A stretch of 64,000 nucleotides of DNA from the NCBI RefSeq assembly GCF_002127325.2, contig NC_035436.2, forward strand, positions 22,830,383-22,894,382. Direction: 5' to 3'. The notes below the pieces were generated by a model, which did no database searches, was not told the DNA's origin, and saw only the letters and a program-made list of their open reading frames with translations. Made by a program: the position numbers and the translations under genes. The stretch's first letter is position 1, and each line of letters starts with the position of its first letter. This DNA is from Helianthus annuus (lineage: Eukaryota > Streptophyta > Magnoliopsida > Asterales > Asteraceae). This document shows, one piece after another, positions 34,478-46,050 of this stretch.

Positions 34478-34634
34478 TGAGTGGACGAGGAAACGGACGT
34501 AGCAACTATTGATTGAAACCTTGTGTGCTTATTCTTTCTGTCATTTTTCTCTTTCTGCGTTAATACCCTCTTTTGGAACGTTGTGAGTGTGCATTCTTTC
34601 GTCTAACTTGCGTTACGTCATCAACTCGACAGGC
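34478..34634 (+). other. Leader and broken first gag exon of the non-autonomous element
   Basis: ATGAGTGGACGAGG at 34478 equals the start of exon 1 of the intact element (268), but a TGA follows 11 codons later. A CGTAGC donor-like site and a pyrimidine-rich stretch ending CGACAG at 34632 could again form an intron, joining the exon to the frame that starts at 34635. Inferred only. Confidence 0.4.
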
Positions 34635-35135
34635 ATGTCTACACCGTCCGCATCTTTCGACCGATCCCGGGCGCCAGGGAAGGCACCCGCTGCTACTCAC
34701 TCACCCCCGCGTCAGATGGAGACGCGTGCTGCTTATAGGAAGAGACTCGCACAGGGCGGGGAGTCGTCCTCCCGACCTACGCATGCACTACCAGTTAACT
34801 CCCTCAGCGCTCAGGCCGAGTCGGCTGTGAGTAAGGCCCTCCGAGATTATAACCAGATTCTAATAGAACAAAACCAAGTCTTAATGGAGCAAAATCAGAA
34901 ATTACTAAGAAAGGTTGATACCCAAGGAGGGCGATTGGAAGCTCAAGAGAAGCAGATACAGGAACTTATTAGGAGGACTACTGACTTGAAGGCAGAAGCC
35001 CTAAAAGGGCGTGAGGTACAAGGTCTAATACTGAGAGACGCTCGAGTGGATCATGAAAGGCAACTCGCTTGCCGAAAAGGTAGGTATGATAGATTGGAGG
35101 GTCCATCACTTGGAGGAAGCCCGCTTCGCACCTGA
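34635..35135 (+). CDS. Coiled-coil protein of unknown function in a non-autonomous gypsy element
   Basis: Start at ATG 34635 (MSTPSASFDRS); an in-frame Met at 34587 is also possible. The first 60 residues are basic and proline/serine rich. From about residue 65 a heptad-like stretch runs (ILIEQNQVLMEQNQKLL, then QEKQIQELIRRTTDLK), a likely coiled coil. The frame ends at 35135. An overlapping frame one base on (35053-35313) continues with a Pro-Glu rich then strongly acidic tail, so the two look like one protein split by a single-base shift near 35070. It occupies the place of gag but has no zinc knuckle or gag motif I recognise. It may be a captured or highly altered gene. Function unknown. 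Confidence 0.5.
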   Translation: MSTPSASFDRSRAPGKAPAATHSPPRQMETRAAYRKRLAQGGESSSRPTHALPVNSLSAQAESAVSKALRDYNQILIEQNQVLMEQNQKLLRKVDTQGGRLEAQEKQIQELIRRTTDLKAEALKGREVQGLILRDARVDHERQLACRKGRYDRLEGPSLGGSPLRT

Positions 35136-35313
35136 ACCCGAGCCAGCCCCAGTCCCGGCACCTCCCGAACCAGAGGCGGAAGGGTCTGATGAAGAGCCCG
35201 AAGAGGAGGAGGAAGAGCCGGAGGAGGAGGAAGAAGAGCCAGAGGAGGTCTCGGATAATGACGGAGACGATGATGATGGTAGTGACCTCGGGGATGGTGA
35301 CGTGGACGACTGA
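35053..35313 (+). CDS. Pro-Glu rich and acidic tail frame, overlaps the coiled-coil frame
   Basis: Encodes APEPEPAPVPAPPEPEAEG, then runs of 5-6 Glu split by Pro, then an Asp/Gly-rich end before the TGA at 35311. The DNA is a GAG/GAA near-microsatellite (35190-35255). Probably the C-terminus of the protein above in the ancestral copy; alternatively reached by frameshifting. No homology recognised. Confidence 0.42.
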   Translation: MKGNSLAEKVGMIDWRVHHLEEARFAPEPEPAPVPAPPEPEAEGSDEEPEEEEEEPEEEEEEPEEVSDNDGDDDDGSDLGDGDVDD

Positions 35314-35639
35314 CTCGTCTTTCAATCATTTATCTAGTTATTTTTTCTTTCAGTTGTTTTCGTATAAACAACCATGGTGATTAAAACTTTTGCGAATATT
35401 CGATGTAGTGACTTATATGGTTTAATTTGAATGGGTTTCTTATTTTATCGTTTAAGGGATATTTCTTGTACTAAGTCGTCACCTTACCTCTTTTTACCCT
35501 TGCACCACAAGAGTCACATCTTTAACTCTACGACAGTTACCTTAATTATGGTAAACCTCTCGCTGGCCTTTGTACTATCCGGTGCCTATGGGTTGATGCA
35601 ATGCCTCTATTGGTTGATGCAATACTCTTGTAAGTTTTG

Positions 35640-36200
35640 ACATGGTCGTTGACATGGACTTGGTTATCTAGGTATCAAGCGGAAAATTCTCTGCAAAAAG
35701 AAAATCGTGCGTTCCCTCTCCCCAGTGGGGAATCCTTATCAGTTTAAGATCATCGTAGTGGTGCCGTTGTTGGCATTGTCACAGTCGTGAAAGCCCAGAA
35801 GTGTCTACGGAAGGGCTACCCTGCCGTACTAGCTCTTGTCACCGATTTGCCGCGTTAAGATAGGAAGATCGAGTGTCTTCCACTTATCCATGAATTTTCT
35901 GACATGCCTCCTGAAGAGTGAGCTTGTTTACTTCCACATCGTTAGGCGGAATTTCTGATTGACCTTATGCAATTTCAGATTCCTTATGGGAAACGGAAAT
36001 CCCTTAGGTTCGCTAGATACTATCACAGCTTCATCATAGGATTTTCGAAGGTTTCGCAACTTCAACCTCCTTAGCATAGCGGGGAGCTGTGAATTCCTGA
36101 GAAGTAAAATCGGAGAACGTCCTTACAGCTTTTGAAACCCAACCCTACAACACGCGGAGCATCGCTTCTATCCGAGGGTACCGATAATCCAGCGATATAC
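35640..36200 (+). pseudogene. Scattered relics of gypsy protease, RT and RNase H
   Basis: 35650-35720 matches the protease C-terminus of the intact element (MDWL, then YQAE), 35860-35960 the linker before RT (HEFSD), 36000-36060 the RT end (ARYYHSFI, FSKV), and 36080-36215 the RNase H start. Large blocks between them, including the RT core with its FIDD motif and all of integrase, are absent. Stops occur in every piece. No active pol can come from this element. Confidence 0.75.
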
Positions 36201-36850
36201 CATGATGGTGTTACGGAGAGGAACTGCACGACCTACAACCTCCGGTGGAAACCGTGGTCATTGGGTTTAAGTGGAAGGCATTACTTGGACGGTGCTGAAG
36301 GCACCAATTAGACCGATCACAAGGGCCTTCAGTGCACCCTCGTTTCAATGGAGCTAACCATGTGAAGGCATCGCTAGAATGGAACTTCCGAACGAGCACG
36401 GGATTAGGAGAACTATACCCACGCATCCCTGTAGACGAACCTTATCACTTTCACTTGTCGTCGCCGCTAGAAGTGAAGCAGTCACAGTTACACGCGTATG
36501 TCGCTTTGCAACACTAACCTTTACCCACCAAACTCTGTTTTGGACAAATGATACACTCGCGCGACCGCAATGTGACGAACCTCCCTGTTGTGCCATGCCG
36601 CCATGCACCACTACTGGAAATTACTTCTAGACAACAAATTTACTGGCCAAATCCTTCGGATGTTTAATGGACCCCTGTTTCGCTCGATTCTTTGTACGAA
36701 CCTCATTAATCCCCTGTTTCTTTGATTGGCAACTGATATAACAAAACGCTAACCACCATACCATGATTTCCACCGATCACCAGATTAGCCCCCAGGCGTT
36801 GTAAAGTATCTATAGATCGAGTTCGTCGGAACTCACTTCAAGCCATTGTT
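36201..36850. other. Unassigned internal stretch of the non-autonomous element
   Basis: Frames of up to 85 codons on both strands overlap each other without recognisable motifs. It occupies the place of RNase H, integrase and chromodomain in the intact element but I could not align it by eye. Confidence 0.5.
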
Positions 36851-36857
36851 TTAGATC

Positions 36858-37088
36858 AATTTTCGGGACGAAAATTCTTTCAAGTAGGGGATGATGTGAC
36901 ACCCCGCGAAAACGCTTAACAAAACTAGCTTCCTCAGTGACTGTTTGCTAAATTTCGGGACGAAATTCTTTCAAGTTGGGGATGATGTCACACCTGAGCA
37001 AAATCCGCAGCAATCTTGATTTCCCACTTCACTCCTCAATGCTTACTTGCCAAATTTCGGGACGAAATTTCTTTCAAGTTGGGGATGA
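36858..37088 (+). repeat. Three copies of the 3' PPT module
   Basis: TTTCGGGACGAAA, then TTCTTTCAAGT, then GGGGATGATGTGACA or GTCACA recurs three times at about 100-bp spacing, the last directly before the 3' LTR. The intact element has the final copy plus one partial copy (about 4925-5051). The first copy already reads into TGTGACACCCCG like an LTR start. Confidence 0.85.
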
Positions 37089-39958
37089 TGTGACAACCCG
37101 AACTTCCGAGGTTAGTTTGTAATCTCGATTCCGCGCTATTTCTCTTTCATGATCTTTGCTTTGTTAAACGGGTTAAACATGTAACCTAGTCCGGCCCATA
37201 CGAATCAAATCATATAAGTTGTTTGGGCTTATCTTCGGCCCACACGACTTGACAACAAACTATCGGCCCATTTGTGTAGGTGTTACTTAATTCAGCCCAC
37301 ATGATTATGTTGATATATACTGTTTACTTAATGTATCAGCCCACATGATTATGTGTATTAACTAACAATCTATCAGCCCACTTAATGTACATATGTATCG
37401 CATATATATACTGTTTACTTGGGCTTGAGCCCATGACCGGCTAGATGAGCCACCGGTCCCAACATCCTTATGGTTTAAACTAAACCACCGGCCCATAACA
37501 GACATAGTAGGAGCATACGTATTATACTCAACATCAAATCCGATCTAGTTTAAAACCATAACAAACTCTACCCTTCTCTCTCTCAAAATCACGCACGGCA
37601 GGAGACCCCCTCCCCATCGAAGTGATCTGGTAGTTTGAAGACATCAACTTCTTTAGTCGAGTTAGCATCTGGGTTAGTAATTCGGTATATATTTGTTAAG
37701 TTTAATTGTGCGAATCTTGTTTGTGTAATCTTGATCACAGGAAAGCATACGTGTATAACCTTGTTTAGTGAAATCATATCCGTAGTGATACCTATTTAAT
37801 GAATCTGTTATATGTAATCTTGACTTAATAATTAAAGAAGTATGTGATGAACCCGTATTGATTCCTATAGGTACGTTTATAGGTGCTGACTTAATTGGTT
37901 GGACACCTGTTTGAACCAAAGTGATAATTAGATGAGTTGTAGCCATGAAGGACTGATTTGGTAGAACTCAAGAATTTATTGTTATGGATCAATTGTTGTA
38001 CGTGTGATTGATGGACGATTATTTGTTGAAAATTGATAACTAGTTCGGGTTAAATACAAGTAGGGAATATATAAATTGATTTCATCTTTTCTTTGTGGAT
38101 TGAATACGGTGGTTAGGCTGACCACACATGGGCCGCACCCCCCAAGATTGGGTCACACACTCACGGGTAATGTCACACACACATGATTGGGATGTGTTTG
38201 TTAAGTTGGGCCAAATACACAACAGTTTGGGCTGCTAGTACTATTAGATGAAATTGTATTTGGGTTAATCTGGACTACATGATTGTTGATGATAGTAACT
38301 ATGCACAGGAATTGTTTGATAGCATGTTGTACCGATAAGGTATTTAATTCAGTGTTATGTAACTGGTTGCTAGATTTCTTAGAATGAAAGAAGTTTTGGC
38401 TGGGCCGGTTATAACCAGGCCTGTTAGCTGGGCCGTAATAAACAAGTGAGCTGAATTGATAATCTGGGCTGCATAGTTCATACGGGTGTCTAGTGGGTCG
38501 AAGGAGAAAGTGGGCAGCACATCTTTCATTGGGTCATGCAAGGAGATGGGCCACTCACTTCCTGTTTGGGCTTTGTGTTAGTTATGGGCTGCACTTGTTT
38601 AGCACTTAGGGTTGGGTAAAGATAACAGGTCGTACACATGGGTTGTGAATCAGTGGTTTTGGGCCGGGTACTTTAGCTTATGAGTTACATCATCGGGTGT
38701 GTGACCAAAATGGAATTGAACGTGATATTATGTGATGCGTGTCTTGTGAAGTATGAGTTTGTGAGGATAAATGTGTTACATGATCACTTATTGCTTGTTG
38801 CATAATGTTATGTGTATATATGTTTTATGTGTGCTACTTATGATGAAATACGCGTTTAGACGTGAATACCAAACTGATTGTTGCTGGTTGAACCTGGGTC
38901 GGGTATATTGGCTGGGTTGATGAAACATGACAAGTAATGCTATATATTAGAGTTAATGAAATAGGTACTAAAGTTTCATGTTCCTTGAGTGGATTATACT
39001 TGTGGTGATGATCAGTTTGTATGTCATGAGTTAATATGCATATGTGTATTACAAATACAATAAGTGTGCTTAATGTGAACAACGAATATGTGAATTAATT
39101 GTATGTGAAAGATGTGATTCATGGGCATGTAGAACTGACTGTTATCGGTAACCATGTTAGGACGTTTGTGACCGACTGTTAAACAAGTAACTGGTCTTAC
39201 CGAGCAAACCAAGGTGAGTTCATTGCATTTTCTCAAGCATGCGTCCCGGTGGTTTGGGACAACGGGTAAACATTTGGAAGGGAAACATTGGGTAAACAAC
39301 TTAATCGGTTTTGGTTATTGCCTGGAGGGCAATGGGGGTGATTAGTTGATAGCGCTATTAGGTGGGAAACCTCACACCGGGCCGTAAGGACGGGCGTGAA
39401 CTAATTATCTGGGTATGGCTATGGTTGTTAGAGGCACACTCCTCGGATACATATGGGCACTCTCCCTAGGGTATCTAACGAAGGCAACATAGCAAACGGT
39501 CGTTAAGGGGTACCCACTCCCCGGATACATATGGGCACATTCCCTAGGGTATCTAGCATGAGCAACATTGTATCGCAGCAGTAAATCGCATTAACATACA
39601 TATGGTAACATGACTTGTTAACAAAACCTTGAACTCACCAGCGTAGTCTGACACACTTGTTTACATGCTTGTAGGTAATTACTGAAGGAACTTGGGAACT
39701 TGCTGTCTGATGCTGCTGGAGTGGTTATGGTCATGATAAACAATTACATTGATTTGGTTTCGATACATTTACACGCACTTATACGTTTATACTTCCGCTC
39801 AATACTTGGGTTTTGGTTAAACTTTTCAAACGTTATATTTATTTCAATTGGGTATTTCAATACATTATGACTTGTGTTTGATATGATTGGTGGCTCTTTG
39901 TTGGATCGTTGCACCTCCAATAGGGACATACCCTAGGTGGTAATTTGGGGGTGTGACA
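37089..39958 (+). repeat. 3' LTR, 2870 bp
   Basis: Near-identical to 31076-33946. The differences seen are C for T at about 37133, T for C at 37457, one fewer C near 38140, A for G at 38341 and T for C at 38537. The hairpin domain is at 39213-39639. Confidence 0.95.
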
Positions 39959-39963
39959 GACAT

Positions 39964-40343
39964 GGGTCTTTGAAAAGGTATGGGCAAGGTATGGTTGTTT
40001 GACTATTGTGTTCAACAACTTTATGAAGAAAAGATCTATCTTTTTTTTTTGAAAATATCTCACCAACTTTGTGCACATTAGTCAACGAAAAACCTTTTCT
40101 TTATTTGATTTTTCTTTGACGAAAAACCTATTTTTCGTCACAATTGGTCTAGACGAAAAACCTTATTTTTTCGTCACTTTGTTTTTTAAGAAAAAAACTA
40201 GTATTTCGTCAGTTAAGGTCTTTCGCCAAGAACCAAATTTTTCGTGGGTCACTCTTGTCATTTTTTTAACAGAAGCTTTCAAAAATTGTCTTCACGAATT
40301 GTTTCAAGTGATTTAAGCAGGTATTCATTATTATATATCCAAA
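39964..40343 (+). other. Leader of the copia element, right of the gypsy insertion
   Basis: Continues the leader interrupted at 31075. Between 40085 and 40215 GACGAAAAACC and its complement TTCGTCA recur about six times, the same word as in the LTR at 30095-30300. No frame until the gag start at 40344. Confidence 0.6.
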
Positions 40344-40841
40344 ATGAGTTCAGATTGGTGGGGTATTCCATCCAATACGGAGAGCAAGTATAGAAGCACA
40401 AGTTTATCACCATCATGGGCCGAATCTCCCACACCCGCATCTTCGTCTATTCCATCTCAAACGAATCAAATTTCGACAAGTCAATGGGCATTCGTTTCAA
40501 ATCAAAATCAAAGTATTCAAAGTATACTTTTAAGCGAAAGTGAAACCGGAAGCCTTAATCGTCCACCAAAGCTAATGCACATGAATGAATATCTTGGATG
40601 GGAAGAAAGATTCCATACGTATGTTCTTGGGCAAAACACGGAATTGTGGTTATGTTTTACTACAGATTTCGATCAAGCACTTGAGGTTGCCGCTTCAACT
40701 GCCGCGACATTTGCAGATCTTACGCCAAACGAGAAAAAGGCATATGTTTAGAAAAGAATGCATATTCTATTCTAACTCAAGCGTTGAGAAAGGATGTATA
40801 TCATCAGTTTGTCAGCTTCAAGACGTCAAAGCGGTTATGGG

Positions 40842-43775
40842 TGTCACACCCCCAAAATCCACCATGCATAGTATCACCACTTGGAGGCGTGACATGACTA
40901 GGATCGTGCCACCAATCATATTGAACAACGTAATTAAGTAAATAAAATCATATCCATAATACAATTGGTGACCAAAGCAAGTTAACTAAGTTCAAATTAA
41001 ACAGCGGAAGCATAAACGTAAATCCAAAAACAAAAGTCCATAGTTTATAAGTTTAAAGTCCAAAGCAAAAGTTTAATAAGTTCATAAGGATTTAAATATT
41101 AAGCGCGGAACATAACAGTCCGTATCCCACAACAACTCCTTCCTCGTGCAAGCTCCAAGCATTTAACGACATGCAAGGCATGTAACAACGAGTCAACAAC
41201 AAAGTTGAGTGAGTTCACGGTTGGTTGATTAGTTTTAAGTTGTTTCTGAAAACGTGGTTTGTCTTTCGTTGGCGTAATTGCCGTGGGGGTTACCCCGTAG
41301 TTGAAAGCATGATTAACCAGTTCATTCTTTATTACCCAAACCATATCCATGATCAGTGTGGGCTTCCCCATGTGAACCACTAGACCGTACCATATCAACT
41401 ACTAATGCAAATAAGTTGTGCCCTACATCAGTGTCTATCATCACTGACAGTTTGCCATAGTCCATTAGTACACGCCCGTCCGACTGGCACAATGTGAGGT
41501 TTGTTAAACCTAATAGCGCTATTAACTAATGACCCGCTCGCCATTAGCCTCGGCGATTAAGTCAATATAAATTGAGGGACTTCATGATAGAGTTTTGTCT
41601 AGAAAGTTTTAAGGTTATTGTCCTACCCAAGTAGGAGGAATGTACATATTCTACCCAAAGAGAATACGCAAGATTAATATTGGCATCCTACCTATGGAGG
41701 ATGGCCGTACATATCCTACCCAAGGAGGATATGTAGATCTCGTTTTAAATTCTTTAACCCATTCCCAACCACTGGGAATCCCATGCCTTAGAAAGTGTGT
41801 GAACTCACCTCGGTTTGCTCGTTTAGATTCTCAAATATAGCTAACGGTAAAAGTCGGTCAATCACGTCCTAGTAGGATTACTACTTAGTTTATTAGTGAC
41901 TTCAAATAAGCACAAAGTTCCTACACGTGTTTTTCACATAACAAGCATCACATCAACAGTTCATGCTCATATCAACATTCCACCTATAGCTACTCAAGAA
42001 CAGGCATACGATATTGCACATATTACTTTCATTGATATATGACATGTTAGATCATCCTCAAATAATATACTCGACATTTAGACACGCGAATTACTACTTC
42101 TGTCATTTCAACTTAAATATCCAAAACTGGGCTGTTTTCGGATATTTTAATAAAATAGTTAACTTGTTCCAAAAATTCCCAAATTTTTATAGAAAGCTTT
42201 AAACGATCCAAACGTTATTGTGTAAAAATCTCGGGATCCAATTCGTCACTAATATTTTATAAAAATTCATTTTCCGGACTACAATCAGATTCATCTTTTT
42301 CTAATTGCAGTCCACGGAATAATTTATTAAAAATTCATCGTAAGTCCGATTTAAGAAATTCCAGTGGGACAATTACTATGACATCAGTGTCCATCTACAG
42401 TACCAATTTCATGACCTAGTTCTACCCAGGTTTCAAGTTATGATAAAGAATATAACACATATTTTCAGCAGCAAAAATGCAGCTTTAGCTGCTGTTACAA
42501 AACGACACTTTAAAAATAGTAAACGAAGTCCAAAAATTATGATTCTAGTGCCATTAACTCATAATACATAAATTTAGGCTTCAGAAAATACAGTTTTCAT
42601 GTTATTAAGGTCCTGTTACAGCCAACTTTAGTTGGCTGTAATCACCAATCAGACTCCTGTTTTCAGCTTTTAGCTTTCTAACTCGTGTTCGATCAATTCC
42701 GTTAACATGTTTAGTGATCGACAACAACATCAAACATCAATATTAACAAGCAAATCATCAGATAATCAACAAGAATCAAAACAACTTCATATTAACATCA
42801 TGTTTTCATCTTACTTCATTATCATGTTACTTCATAGTCAAGACTTTGTTTATGACCCTATAGTGTTCATGGATTCTCATCATCAGATAACTATTAACCA
42901 CTTAAATAACATGAAAAATGAACGTATCTAAGTTCTTACCACTAGCTCAAGGCTAGGGGAGTTCGAGTGTAGAAAAGTGATGGTTAATAGCAAACGAAGA
43001 AGGTCCTTCCACTTCTGAGAGCACCAAGCTTCCTTATGCACCTTGTAGCACCTTTGTATGGCCTTGGAAAGCTTGCAAGTGACCAAGTGATGGTGGTGGT
43101 GGTGCCACTAGGGGCGGCCGAGATCAAGAAGAGAGGAAGGAGAGTGTTTGAGTGAAGTGTGTGTTGAGTAGTGAGAGAAGGGTAGACTTGTGGGTAATAC
43201 TTATAGACTCCATCTTACCATTGTCTTATGGGTAACATGTCTCTAATGTAGAAACATGATCAAATTAAATAATGAAAGAAATCAAAGGGGTGTCCTTCTT
43301 GTCTCCTAACCGGTTTGGGGGGGGGGTTGGTTTAGTTAGGTTTCAACTAGTTAGTTGGTGATCTTAGTTGAAATCAAATGTTAAGTTAATGCTTTATGTG
43401 TGTTACGTAATATATAGTGTGTTAGGGTGTTCGGGGACCCTAACTAGCTCAGAAAAACAATAACAATGTGTTTGACAATATTTTTGTGTTTCGGGTAAAG
43501 TCCGGTTGTTCGGTTTGGTGTTGTTCCGTTAAAGTGCTTAATTACTCCGTAACGTGTCTTTTATGTATATTTTTGTAACACTTTTAATTTCTAACACTTA
43601 GGAAAACACACAGGACCATTTAGTAACTTTTCTGTACACTACTAGTATGTTGACAAGCACATGTAAGTATAACATAGAAATCAGAAAGCAGTTAAATGAT
43701 TTAGCACAATCATTAAGCACTTTAATTATCATTAATAAATTGTACGGAATACATGTAATTTTGAGGGTTGTCACA
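40842..43775 (-). repeat. Reversed gypsy solo LTR, 2934 bp, target duplication ATGGG
   Basis: The plus strand starts TGTCACACCCCC and ends GGGTTGTCACA, the reverse of the TGTGACAACCC...GGGGGTGTGACA pattern. ATGGG flanks it at 40837-40841 and 43776-43780, and the copia gag reads on across the join. Hairpin domain present (41209-41809). This is a separate insertion into the same copia element as the one at 31076. Confidence 0.93.
41209..41809 (-). other. Conserved hairpin domain in gypsy LTR (copy 4, reversed)
   Basis: On the minus strand: closing stem GTGAGTTCAC (41808-41799) with GTGAACTCAC (41218-41209); ATTCCC/GGGAAT (41779-41774 with 41766-41761); then four tandem hairpins at about 41620-41735, e.g. 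ACATATCCT/AGGATATGT, with loops around CCTTGGGT; TCGCC/GGCGA (41556-41552 with 41542-41538); then CATTAGTT, ATAGCGCTAT, AGGTTT/AAACCT and ACTAATG. Paired bases differ from the other LTRs yet still pair. Confidence 0.6.
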
Positions 43776-44559
43776 ATGGGATGTATTGAAGACGAGAGGT
43801 CTAGGAAATGAAGCGTCACGCAAATTGCGACATGATCTACTCAAGAAGGAGTTTGATGGCTTCACATGTATGGAAAGGGAGTCTTTGGGAGACTTGACAA
43901 GTCGATTTTATCACTAGTTGACTGAGTTAAATAACTTTGGGGTAGTAGTGACTCTAGAAGAAGTTGTCATCAAGTTTGCCGATGCATAACTAGCTCAATG
44001 GAATGGTTTCTTGGAAATCTTGAAATACAATGGCACTTTGGCTACGACAAACATAAATGATTTCGTTCAGCTCTTGGAGAACAAAGATCAAAAAGAGTTC
44101 AGGAAGGCCAAAAAGATTCCAGTGCAACAGAATCCTGATATGTATTAGGGAAACTGTGGAAGTTCTAGCACTGCTGCAAGACCTGCTCCACACGCTCAGC
44201 TTCAAACAGCCTTGTATCAAGAGATATGTACGGAAATCCACTACCAGTTTCCTCGACTCAAATGCTTTTTGTCTCAAGCACTGACATGTACGGAAGCCCA
44301 CAACCGGAATTCTCAAAGCAAAGCAAAGCTATCAATCTACTGGAGCAAGAGATATGTACGGAAATTCATTACCAGTTCCACAACAATCTTGTTATGGAAG
44401 CACTTCATCTGTCGGTCAGCCATCTAATCCAAATACAGTTCGGCTCGACACTTCAAATTTCTTGAAAGTAAGTGTTGAAGTAGCTAAGGATCATATGAAG
44501 CTATTAAACACATTGGTGAGCGCGTATTGTGGGTTAATAGTAGGTCAGATTGGAAACAT

Positions 44560-46050
44560 TAATCTGACACACGAAGATTATCAGCAGATTGATAAGGAGG
44601 AAATGGATATGATGGACATCAAATGGGCTTTCGCTAGTGCTGTTAGGCGAGCTAAAGACTTCATGGAAAGGACTGGTAGAACCAGCTTGGAAAGAAAGAA
44701 AGATAGCAAGTATGGATTCGATAAACATTCAGTCAAGTGCTTCAATTATGGTGAACGAGGTAACTTCAAGAGAGAATGTACAAAGCCAGCTCAACATGGG
44801 AACCAGAATCCGTTCAGGAATCAAGGCAATCAAGGCAACCAGCAAAATCAGAATCAAAACAGGAATAATGAGCGTACGTTGATGCCTGGGAACAATCCAA
44901 ATCAAGCAGGAGCATCAAATGCCAATCAGGCTCTTGTGGTACAAGTCGATGAAGGTTGTGACTGGTCGATTCAGTTGGGAAGTGATGTTCAGGATGGAAC
45001 AACTTGTTTTGTTGCGGTTGTCAAGGATCTGAAACACACCAGTGGTGGAGAATCTTCCGCCAGTGGTGGAGAATCACCTGAAGATGAAGATAGTTCTGGT
45101 TACAGTTGAAGATGAAGAATCCTCAACTTCAGGCGATGATCATTTGGATGAAACGTCAAGTGTGTCAGTCGATGCAAATGTTCATGAATTGTTGGGAGAA
45201 GCTGCAGCAGGGAATGATAGAAGATCAATTCTGGTGGATAAAGCTGCTTATTCTTCTTTGTCTATTCATTCAGCCTTTATGGCTAATGTGGGCGGTTCAT
45301 CAAACATAAATCAGACACCCGAATATTATCAGCAGATTGATAAGGAGGAAATGGATATGATGGACATCAAGTGGGCTTTCGCTAGTGCTGTTAGGCGAGC
45401 TAAAGACTTCATGAAATGAAAAGGACTGGTAGAACCAGCTTGGAAAGAAAGATAGCAAGTATGGGTTCGATAAACAATCAGTCAAGTGCTTCAATTATGG
45501 TGAACGAGGTCACTTCAAGAGAGAATGTACAAAGCCAGCTCAACATGGGAACCAGAATCCGTTCAGGAATCAAGGCAATCAAGGCAACCAGCAAAATCAG
45601 AATCAAAACAGGAATAACGAGCGTACGTTGATGCCTGTGAACAATCCAAATCAAGCAGGAGTATCAAATGCCAATCAGGCTCTTGTGGTACAAGTCAATG
45701 AAGGTTGTGACTGGTCGATTCAGTTGGGAAGTGATGTTCAGGATGGAACAACTTGTTTTGCTGAGGTTGTCAAGGATCTGAAACACACCAGTGGTGGAGA
45801 ATCTTCCGCCAGTGGTGGAGAATCATCTGAAGATGAAGACAGTTCTGGTTACAGTTGAAGATGAAGAATCCTCAACTTCAGGCGATGATCATTTGGATGA
45901 AACGTCAAGTGTGTCAGTCGATGCAAATGTTGATGAATTGTTGGGAGAAGCTGCAACGGGGAATTGACAGAAGATCAATTCTGGTGGATAAAGCTGCTTA
46001 TTCTTCTTTGTCTATTTATTCAGCCTTTATGGCTAATGTGGGCGATTCAT
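44560..46050 (+). repeat. 748-bp tandem duplication in copia gag
   Basis: Anchor TCAGCAGATTGATAAGGAGG occurs at 44581 and 45329; the following 700 bp align with few changes. The downstream tandem copy at 53992-55260 shows the same doubling, so it predates the larger duplication. Confidence 0.88.

Larger units (their letters stand above)
31076..39958 (+). mobile_element. Complete non-autonomous gypsy LTR element, 8883 bp, target duplication GACAT
   Basis: Flanked by GACAT at 31071-31075 and 39959-39963. The 5' LTR (31076-33946) and 3' LTR (37089-39958) differ, by eye, at four bases and one C in a C run over about 2870 bp. The internal region has a primer-binding site, the same leader as the element at 1-7310, an unrelated coiled-coil/acidic frame, pol relics full of stops, and three copies of the 3' PPT module. 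It sits in the leader of a decayed copia element. The LTR identity shows a recent insertion, and the lack of usable pol means movement with proteins supplied from elsewhere. Confidence 0.95.

Noticed and set aside
36211..36630. Several overlapping frames on both strands in the non-autonomous element
   Set aside because: GC-richer stretch with mutually overlapping frames and no motif; treated as unassigned.
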